Of a stretch of 26,885 bases of DNA, positions 18,956 to 25,000 are shown one piece after another. The notes beneath the pieces are model-generated. The model searched no databases and was not told the origin of the DNA. It saw only the letters and a program-made list of their open reading frames with translations. This stretch comes from Actinocrinis sp035650855. GTDB taxonomy: Bacteria > Actinomycetota > Actinomycetes > Streptomycetales > Catenulisporaceae. Within the stretch, counting starts at the first letter, position 1. Every line of letters begins with the position of its first letter. The position numbers and the translations under genes were made by a program. The DNA is taken from the NCBI RefSeq assembly GCF_035650855.1, contig NZ_DASRGV010000159.1:1-26885 (forward strand), in the 5' to 3' direction.

Positions 18956-20257
18956 TCAAGCCCCTGATCCCCGGTTCGTCCCAGGTCGCACTCCGGCGAG
19001 CTGCGCGACGACCTCGGCCAGCGCGGCGACGCCGGTGAGGCAGTCCGCTGTCTCGGCGTGCTCGGCGGGGGTGTGGGAAAGCCCGCTGGGGTTGCGTACG
19101 AAGAGCATCGCGGTCGGCAGCTCGGCGGCCAGGATTCCCGCGTCGTGCCCGGCGCCCGTGGGCAGCTGCGGTACCGGGCCGAAGACGCCCGTCAGCGTCT
19201 TGCGGATCTTGTCGCGCAATCCGTGGTCGAACTCGACGATAGCCGTGCGTGACTCGTTGACAACCTCCACCGCGGTACCGTCGCGTTCGGCGCGTTCCCG
19301 CGCGGCGGCGACGATCTGCTCCACGACCGCGTCCAGAGCCGCCTCATCTGGGGCGCGGCTGTCGAGCCAGGCGCGGACCCGCGACGGGATCGCGTTGGTG
19401 CCGTTGGGCTCAACACTTACTTTGCCGAAAGTTGCCAGCGTGCCGCCGAGCCTGGCCTTCTTGCGGGCGGAGAGGACGGTGTTCGCGTAGGTCAGCATGG
19501 GGTCGCGGCGATCGTCGAGCGCGGTCGTGCCGGCGTGGTTGGCCTCACCGGTGAAGTCGAAGCGCCACCGGCCGTGCGGCCAGATCGACGAGGCGACGCC
19601 GACCGGGGCGTCCTGGTCGATCAGCCAGCGGCCCTGCTCGATGTGCAGCTCGACGAACTCTGAGATGTTGGCCAGTCGTTCGTCGTCGCGGCCCAGCGCG
19701 TCGGGATCCTGGCCCGCCGCCGCCATCGCGTCCGCCAGCCGCACGCCGCCGCCATCGCGCAGTGAGCGGGCCTTCTCCGCGTCCAGTTGCCCGGTCAGCA
19801 AACGGGAACCGGCGCAGGCGATCCCGAAGCGTGCCCCCTCCTCGTCGGTGAAGTTGGCGATCACGATCGGCCGCTCGGGCCGCCAGCCGCGCGCCCGCAA
19901 CAGGTCGACTGCGGCCAGGGAGCTGATGACGCCGAGGGGACCGTCGAACGCGCCGCCGTCTGGTACCGAGTCCAGGTGTGAACCGATCGCCAGCGCGTTA
20001 CCGCACCGCCGCTCGGCGCCCACTTCTGTGGTTGACTCACCGCTGTCCGGCAGCCACCAGGCCCACTGATTGCCGTTGCGGTCGACCTCGACCGTCAGGC
20101 CCCGATCAGCCGCCTGCGACGCGAACCAGTCGCGGCACGCGAGGTCCGCGCTCGTCCAGGCGAAGCGCCGATAGCCCCCGGTGGTCCGGTCGCGGCCGAG
20201 GTCCGCCAGCGAAGACCAGAGTTCTGCGAAGCCGGTCGCCTCCGCGACCTCGTTCAC
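18956..20257 (-). CDS. M20-family amidohydrolase ('allantoate amidohydrolase' type); candidate N-formylglutamate hydrolase
   Basis: Binuclear-metal amidase of 433 residues, family of allantoate amidohydrolase, N-carbamoyl-L-amino-acid hydrolase and beta-ureidopropionase. Ligands are visible: His94 in GSHLDSVPDGG, bridging Asp105 in GAFDGPLG, the TDEEGARFG Glu pair, VELHIEQG and GLSHTPAEH. The dimerisation domain includes NHAGTTALDDRRDPM and GAGHDAG. Its GTG start overlaps the hutU stop (GTGA), so it is translationally coupled to hutU and sits immediately ahead of hutF. No ureide pathway gene is present. By position it most plausibly removes the formyl group from N-formylglutamate, a role usually filled by HutG, which is absent from this window. 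The family call is firm; the substrate is inferred. Confidence 0.88.
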   Translation of the reverse strand: MNEVAEATGFAELWSSLADLGRDRTTGGYRRFAWTSADLACRDWFASQAADRGLTVEVDRNGNQWAWWLPDSGESTTEVGAERRCGNALAIGSHLDSVPDGGAFDGPLGVISSLAAVDLLRARGWRPERPIVIANFTDEEGARFGIACAGSRLLTGQLDAEKARSLRDGGGVRLADAMAAAGQDPDALGRDDERLANISEFVELHIEQGRWLIDQDAPVGVASSIWPHGRWRFDFTGEANHAGTTALDDRRDPMLTYANTVLSARKKARLGGTLATFGKVSVEPNGTNAIPSRVRAWLDSRAPDEAALDAVVEQIVAAARERAERDGTAVEVVNESRTAIVEFDHGLRDKIRKTLTGVFGPVPQLPTGAGHDAGILAAELPTAMLFVRNPSGLSHTPAEHAETADCLTGVAALAEVVAQLAGVRPGTNRGSGA

Positions 20258-21975
20258 GCGCCGTCCCCGGCGGTGTCCCTGTCGCCGGTGTCCTTGTCGG
20301 AGGTGCCCTCGCCCTTGTCGGCGCCTTCTCGCATCGGAATGCGAACGGAGCGCTCCTCGGCGACCTCGACCGCGCGGTCGTATCCGGCGTCCACGTGCCG
20401 GATCACGCCCATGCCCGGATCGTTGGTCAGCACCCGCTCCAGCTTGGCGGCGGCCAGCGGCGATCCGTCGGCCACGGAGACCTGGCCGGCGTGGATCGAT
20501 CGGCCCATGCCGACCCCGCCGCCGTGGTGGATCGACACCCAGGAAGCGCCCGAGGCCACGTTGACCATCGCGTTGAGCAGCGGCCAGTCCGCGATCGCGT
20601 CCGAGCCGTCCAGCATCGCCTCGGTCTCCCGATACGGCGAGGCCACCGAGCCGCAGTCCAGGTGGTCGCGGCCGATCACGATCGGCGCCTGGATCGCGCC
20701 GGAGGCGACCAGTTCGTTGAACCGCAGCCCGGCCTGGTGCCGCTCGCCGTAGCCGAGCCAGCAGATCCGCGCGGGCAGGCCCTGGTAGTGCACCCGCTCG
20801 CCGGCCATCCGGATCCAGCGGGCCAGCGAATCGTTCTCCGGGAACAGATCCAGCACGGCGCGGTCGGTCACCGCGATGTCGGCCGGATCGCCGGAGAGCG
20901 CCGCCCAGCGGAACGGGCCTTTGCCCTCGCAGAACAGCGGCCTGATGTACTTCGGCACGAAGCCGGCGAAGTCGAAGGCGCGCTGGTATCCGGCCAGCTT
21001 CGCCTCGCCGCGGATCGAGTTGCCGTAGTCGAACACCTCGGCCCCGGCGTCCTGGAAGCCGACCATCGCCTCGACGTGCTTGGCCATGGACTCGCGCGCC
21101 CGCTGCACGAACTCCTCGGGCTTGTCGAGCGCGAATGACTTCATATCGTCGAAGTCGATGCCCAGCGGCAGGTACGCGAGCGGGTCATGCGCTGAGGTCT
21201 GGTCGGTGACGATGTCGATCGGTGCGTTACGCGCCAGCAGCTCCGGTACGAGGTCCGCCGCGTTACCCAACACACCGATGGACAGCGGTCGGCGTGCGTC
21301 ACGGGCCTCGACCGCCAGCTGGAGCGCGTGATCGAGCGAGTCTGCCTTAACGTCCAGGTACCGGTGCTCGATCCGGCGGGTGATGGCGCGCGGGTCGCAG
21401 TCGATGCAGATCGCGACGCCGTCGTTCATGGTCACGGCCAGCGGCTGCGCGCCGCCCATCCCGCCGAGCCCGGCCGTGAGTGTGATGGTTCCGGCCAGCG
21501 AACCGCCGAACCGGCTCGCCGCCACCGCCGCGAAGGTCTCGTAGGTGCCCTGCAGGATGCCCTGCGTACCGATGTAGATCCAGGAGCCCGCAGTCATCTG
21601 GCCGTACATGATCAGGCCGAGCGCGTCGAGGCGGCGGAACTCGTCCCAGTTCGCCCAGTCGCCGACCAGGTTGGAGTTGGCCAGCAGGACCCGCGGCGCC
21701 CACTCGTGCGTGCGCATGACGCCGACCGGCTTTCCGGACTGCACGAGCATCGTCTCGTCTTCGCGCAGCGTCGTGAGGGTACGCAGCAGTGCGTCAAACG
21801 AAGCCCAGTTGCGCGCCGCTTTGCCGGTACCGCCGTAGACGACCAGTTCCTCGGGATGCTCGGCTACCTCGGGGTCGAGGTTGTTCTGGAGCATCCGGTA
21901 GGCGGCCTCCTGCGGCCAGCCGAGCGTGTTCAGGCTGGTGCCGCGGGGGGCGCGTACCGTACGCGGACCGGTCAT
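20254..21975 (-). CDS. hutU: Urocanate hydratase (urocanase)
   Basis: NAD-dependent hydration of urocanate to 4-imidazolone-5-propionate, second step of histidine degradation. 573 residues. Family blocks are plain: ELVVYGGTGKAARNW, NSNLVGDWANWDEFRRL, MYGQMTAGSWIYIGTQGILQGTYETF, GLGGMGGAQPLAVTMN, GFVPKYIRPLFCEGKGPFRW, the catalytic-Cys region LPARICWLGYGERHQAGLRFN and NVASGASWVSIHHGGGVGMG. The last 25 or so residues are an unusual charged Gly/Asp/Lys/Thr tail. ATG at 21975 with GGGAG 7 bases upstream. First gene of the hutU-M20-hutF-hutI operon, divergent from hutH, with a predicted promoter at 22096-22124. Confidence 0.97.
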   Translation of the reverse strand: MTGPRTVRAPRGTSLNTLGWPQEAAYRMLQNNLDPEVAEHPEELVVYGGTGKAARNWASFDALLRTLTTLREDETMLVQSGKPVGVMRTHEWAPRVLLANSNLVGDWANWDEFRRLDALGLIMYGQMTAGSWIYIGTQGILQGTYETFAAVAASRFGGSLAGTITLTAGLGGMGGAQPLAVTMNDGVAICIDCDPRAITRRIEHRYLDVKADSLDHALQLAVEARDARRPLSIGVLGNAADLVPELLARNAPIDIVTDQTSAHDPLAYLPLGIDFDDMKSFALDKPEEFVQRARESMAKHVEAMVGFQDAGAEVFDYGNSIRGEAKLAGYQRAFDFAGFVPKYIRPLFCEGKGPFRWAALSGDPADIAVTDRAVLDLFPENDSLARWIRMAGERVHYQGLPARICWLGYGERHQAGLRFNELVASGAIQAPIVIGRDHLDCGSVASPYRETEAMLDGSDAIADWPLLNAMVNVASGASWVSIHHGGGVGMGRSIHAGQVSVADGSPLAAAKLERVLTNDPGMGVIRHVDAGYDRAVEVAEERSVRIPMREGADKGEGTSDKDTGDRDTAGDGA

Positions 21976-22095
21976 GCGCGAGCTCCCTCTCTTGCGGGGA
22001 TACGGATCAGGTCGGGGTAGAGGAGCTGGCCGGGGCGTCGCTAGGCGTCACGCAGTACTCGTGCCCGCCGCCGCGGCCGGTGAACCCCGAGGTAT

Positions 22096-22124
22096 GTTAT
22101 GCAATCATTCATAGCTGCGGTCAA
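22096..22124 (-). promoter_or_regulatory. Predicted hutU operon promoter
   Basis: Minus-strand -35 TTGACC (22119-22124), 17-base spacer, -10 CATAAC (22096-22101). This lies in a locally AT-rich patch and would give a leader of roughly 115 bases before hutU. Confidence 0.55.
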
Positions 22125-22129
22125 CCGCA
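22116..22129. promoter_or_regulatory. Palindrome over the hutU -35 (candidate hut operator)
   Basis: Perfect TGCGGT-CA-ACCGCA covering the -35 hexamer of the predicted hutU promoter. It is flanked by two direct copies of TCATTCA (22105-22111 and 22135-22141) whose starts are exactly 30 bases apart. The position between divergent hutU and hutH suits a shared operator. Confidence 0.45.
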
Positions 22130-22153
22130 TGACTTCATTCAATATTGTTCGTT

Positions 22154-22217
22154 GTCACAGCTACAGTCGCAGCCGCTGTCACAGTCGTTGTGGCAGCGTT
22201 CGTCGTCACAGTCGCAG
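22154..22217. repeat. CACAG/CAGTCG low-complexity repeats ahead of hutH
   Basis: GTCACAG occurs at 22154, 22178 and 22205, and CAGTCGCAG at 22164 and 22209, all within the leader before the hutH ribosome binding site. Spacings of 24 and 27 are not constant. Read in the hutH frame they would spell a Ser/Gln-rich peptide, but no good start codon precedes them. Confidence 0.45.
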
Positions 22218-22226
22218 GAGCAGCCC

Positions 22227-23789
22227 ATGACCACGACGGTCCACCTCGGCCCGGGGGCCATCGGCCACACCGACCTGTCCTTCGCCGAGATCGAGGCGGT
22301 CGCCCGGCGCGGTGCGCGGGTGGAGTTGTCCCCAGCCGCTCTGGCCGCCCTCGGCCAAGGCCGCTCCACCGTGGACAAGCTCGCCGCCGCGCCCACCCCC
22401 GCCTATGGGATCTCCACCGGCTTCGGCGCGCTGGCCACCCGGCACATCGACCCCGAGTCGCGTGCCGCGTTGCAGCGCTCGCTGATCCGCTCGCACGCGG
22501 CCGGCATGGGCGCTCTCGTCGAGCCCGAGGTCGTGCGCGCGCTCATGCTGCTGCGCCTCAAGACGCTCGTGAGCGGGCACACCGGCGTACGTCCGGTTGT
22601 CGCCGAGACCATGGCCGCATTGCTGAACAGCGGCATCACGCCGGCGGTCCGCGAGTACGGCTCCCTTGGCTGCTCGGGCGACCTTTCCCCCCTCGCGCAC
22701 GTCGCGCTCGTCCTGATGGGCGAGGGCGAGGTCATCGACGAGGACGGCAAGCCGGTGCATGCCGCCCCGGTGCTCTCGGAGCACGACATCACGCCGCTGG
22801 TGCTGGAGCCGAAGGAAGGCCTGGCGCTGATCAACGGCACCGACGGCATGCTCGGCATGCTCGTCCTCGCGCTGCGCGATTTCGACCGGCTGCTCAAGCT
22901 CGCCGACGTAACCGCCGCGATGAGTGTGGAAGCGCAGCTCGGCACCGACCGGGTCTTCCTCCCCGAACTGCACGCCATCCGTCCGCATCCCGGCCAGGCC
23001 GCATCCGCCGCGAATCTCCTGGCTCTGCTTAAGGACTCAGGCGTCGTCGCCTCCCACCGCGGCCCTGACTGTAACCGCGTGCAGGATGCTTACTCACTGC
23101 GCTGTGCGCCTCAGGTAGCCGGCGCTGCCCGTGACACGCTCACGCACGCGACCCTCGTCGCCGAACGCGAACTCGCCTCGATCATCGACAACCCGGTCGT
23201 GCTCCTCGGTGAGGACAGGGTGGAGTCCAACGGGAACTTCCACGGCGCTCCGGTGGCCTTCGTCCTGGACTTCCTCGCCATCGCCGCCGCCGAGGTCGGC
23301 TCGATCGCCGAGCGGCGTACGGACCGGATGCTCGACGTCGCCCGCTCGCACGGCCTGCCCCCGTTCCTGGCCGACGACCCCGGCGTGGACTCCGGTCTGA
23401 TGATCGCTCAGTACACCCAGGCCGCCCTGGTCTCCGAGAACAAGCGCCTCGCCAACCCGGCCAGCGTCGACTCGATCCCGTCCTCCGCGATGCAGGAGGA
23501 CCACGTGTCGATGGGCTGGTCCGCGGCCCGCAAGCTGCGTACCGCGCTGGACAACCTCGCCCGCATCCTCACCATCGAGCTGGTTACCGCAGCTCGCGCA
23601 CTGGACATGCGCGCGCCGCTCAAGCCGGCGCCGGGTACCGCAGCCGCGATTGCCGTACTCAGGCAGCGTGGTGTCAGTGGTCCGGGACCGGATCGATACC
23701 TCTCCATCGAGCTGAGGGCAGCCGAGGATGCGGTATGTGACGGCTCAGTGCTCGCAGCAGTCGAAGAAGCTGTCGGTGCTCTGCGATAG
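22227..23789 (+). CDS. hutH: Histidine ammonia-lyase
   Basis: Eliminates ammonia from L-histidine to give trans-urocanate, first step of histidine degradation. 520 residues, full length. The self-formed MIO electrophile comes from Cys149-Ser150-Gly151 in GSLGCSGDLSPLAH; the catalytic Tyr60 lies in AYGISTGFG. Other lyase blocks are EGLALINGTDGMLGM, NRVQDAYSLRCAPQV, SNGNFHGAPVAF and PASVDSIPSSAMQEDHVSMGW. The ATG at 22227 has AGGAG 7 bases upstream and matches homologue starts; the frame is open far upstream but that part is the hutU promoter region. It is divergent from hutU, so both arms of the pathway share one 251-base control region. Confidence 0.97.
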   Translation: MTTTVHLGPGAIGHTDLSFAEIEAVARRGARVELSPAALAALGQGRSTVDKLAAAPTPAYGISTGFGALATRHIDPESRAALQRSLIRSHAAGMGALVEPEVVRALMLLRLKTLVSGHTGVRPVVAETMAALLNSGITPAVREYGSLGCSGDLSPLAHVALVLMGEGEVIDEDGKPVHAAPVLSEHDITPLVLEPKEGLALINGTDGMLGMLVLALRDFDRLLKLADVTAAMSVEAQLGTDRVFLPELHAIRPHPGQAASAANLLALLKDSGVVASHRGPDCNRVQDAYSLRCAPQVAGAARDTLTHATLVAERELASIIDNPVVLLGEDRVESNGNFHGAPVAFVLDFLAIAAAEVGSIAERRTDRMLDVARSHGLPPFLADDPGVDSGLMIAQYTQAALVSENKRLANPASVDSIPSSAMQEDHVSMGWSAARKLRTALDNLARILTIELVTAARALDMRAPLKPAPGTAAAIAVLRQRGVSGPGPDRYLSIELRAAEDAVCDGSVLAAVEEAVGALR

Positions 23790-23796
23790 AACGCAG

Positions 23797-23843
23797 GGAG
23801 AAAACACAGCATCGGAGAAAACACAGCATCGGATAAAACACAG
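23797..23843. repeat. 17-bp tandem repeat between hutH and the RpiR-type gene
   Basis: Two identical units GGAGAAAACACAGCATC (23797 and 23814) and a partial third, GGATAAAACACAG (23831), with a period of 17. A decayed fourth match, GATAGAACGCAG, overlaps the hutH stop at 23784-23795. The array is A-rich in a GC-rich genome and ends 17 bases before the predicted -35 of the regulator gene. Confidence 0.8.
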
Positions 23844-23860
23844 GGCCTGCACGACGACGA

Positions 23861-23890
23861 CTGACCTATCCTGGTCGGCCGATCCATAGT
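23861..23890 (+). promoter_or_regulatory. Possible promoter of the RpiR-type regulator gene
   Basis: CTGACC (23861-23866), 18-base spacer, CATAGT (23885-23890), each 4/6 to consensus. Placed 75 bases ahead of the start codon and just after the 17-bp repeats. Confidence 0.35.
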
Positions 23891-23964
23891 TCAGCGCAAC
23901 ATACGTGTGAGGGCGCCAGGACCGGTACCCATCACAAGGACGGCCGCGAACGGAGGTGACTGAC

Positions 23965-24858
23965 GTGGCGGCGGTGATGCCCGACCCGACAGGGTTCCTC
24001 GACCCGGCTGTCGGCGCGGCCGGCAGCTCCACCGAGCAGGTGCTCGGCCTGCTCGACGGTCGCCGCCTTTCCCCCGCGCAGCGCCGGATCGGCCAGTTCC
24101 TCATCGACCACCTGGCCGAGGTCGTGTTCATGTCGAGCGTGGACCTGGCCGAGCGGGTCGGGGTGAGCCAACCCTCGGTCACCCGCTTCGCCACCGCGCT
24201 CGGCTTCTCCGGCTACCCGGCGCTGCGCGACGCGCTCAAGGGCATCGTGCTCGGCTCGGTCGGCGAGTCCCCGGAGGAGGTGCGCCGCAACGAGTTCCAG
24301 GCCGCGATCGCCGCCGAGCAGACCAACCTCGAAGCCTTGCAGCGCCTCGCCGCGGCCCCCGACCGGCTGATCGAGACCGGCCGGCTGCTGGCCGGCTCGA
24401 ACCCGCTGGTCGTGCTGGGCCTGCGCCTCTCCCTCTCGGTCGCGCACTACTTCGGGTACAGCGCGCAGCGGATCCACCCGGACGTCCGGCTGATCTCCGC
24501 CGCGGGCACGGCGGCCGACGACGCGCTGCTGCAGGCCCGCCAGGCGGGCGCCACCTGGATGGTCGCCTTCCTGCTGCCCCGCTACGCGCAGGAAGCACTC
24601 ACCGCGATCGACCACGCCCGAGAGCTCGGGCTCAAGGTAGTCCTGGTCACGGACAATCCGCTGGTCCCGTTCGCCGGCTCGGCGGACGTGCTGCTGCCGG
24701 CCGGCGTCGGCTCCCGGCTGGTCTTCGACTCGCACGCCGCACCGATGGTGCTCGCGTCGTTGCTGGTCCAGGCGATCGCCGACGCGGCGCCCGAGCGCAC
24801 CCAGGGCCGCCTCGAAGCGCACGAATCACTCAGCGAGGCGCGCGGCTTCTACCGCTGA
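23965..24858 (+). CDS. RpiR/MurR-family transcriptional regulator with altered SIS domain
   Basis: 297-residue regulator. An N-terminal RpiR helix-turn-helix (about 15-100) contains SPAQRRIGQFLIDHLAEVVFMSSVDLAERVGVSQPSVTRFATALGFSGYPALRDAL. A SIS domain (about 120-265) reads RLLAGSNPLVVLGLRLSLSVAHYFGY and LVTDNPLVPFAGSADVLLPAG. The usual phosphosugar loop, of the form SxSGxT, is replaced by AFLLPRYAQEA, so a sugar phosphate ligand is unlikely. I chose GTG at 23965 because GGAGG (23952-23956) is 8 bases upstream; the GTG at 23956 overlaps that site. It lies downstream of hutH and is probably the local hut regulator, by position only. Confidence 0.88.
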   Translation: MAAVMPDPTGFLDPAVGAAGSSTEQVLGLLDGRRLSPAQRRIGQFLIDHLAEVVFMSSVDLAERVGVSQPSVTRFATALGFSGYPALRDALKGIVLGSVGESPEEVRRNEFQAAIAAEQTNLEALQRLAAAPDRLIETGRLLAGSNPLVVLGLRLSLSVAHYFGYSAQRIHPDVRLISAAGTAADDALLQARQAGATWMVAFLLPRYAQEALTAIDHARELGLKVVLVTDNPLVPFAGSADVLLPAGVGSRLVFDSHAAPMVLASLLVQAIADAAPERTQGRLEAHESLSEARGFYR

Positions 24859-24878
24859 AGCGTGACCAAGGGCACGCT
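24859..24878 (+). terminator. Weak hairpin right after the RpiR-type gene
   Basis: AGCGTG / CACGCT, 6-bp stem with an 8-base loop, starting at the first base after the TGA. Weak but well placed. Confidence 0.35.
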
Positions 24879-24886
24879 GAGCCGGG

Positions 24887-24916
24887 TTCACGCCATAAGT
24901 TACCGGCGAGTAGAGT
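24887..24916 (+). promoter_or_regulatory. Possible promoter and operator of the Fe-S reductase gene
   Basis: TTCACG (24887-24892), 18-base spacer, TAGAGT (24911-24916). An imperfect dyad TTAC-N6-GTAG (24900-24913) sits between and over these elements. The form resembles TetR-type operators seen upstream of lipid and redox genes in actinomycetes, but the regulator is not identifiable. Confidence 0.35.
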
Positions 24917-25000
24917 TGTTTTCGATCTCCGAGCGACGCCTGGCGCGCTCAGGACTGCGTTCACGGACCACCCGGCACCGATACAGGAGCTCGGCTCACC

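Noticed and set aside
18956..20257. Allantoin/ureide degradation cluster
   Set aside because: Only one gene of this family is present and all neighbours belong to histidine degradation.
21789..22226. N-terminal extension of hutH in the same frame, with a Ser/Gln-rich stretch
   Set aside because: The extension crosses the hutU start, its promoter and the divergent control region; the ATG at 22227 has a good ribosome binding site and matches family starts.
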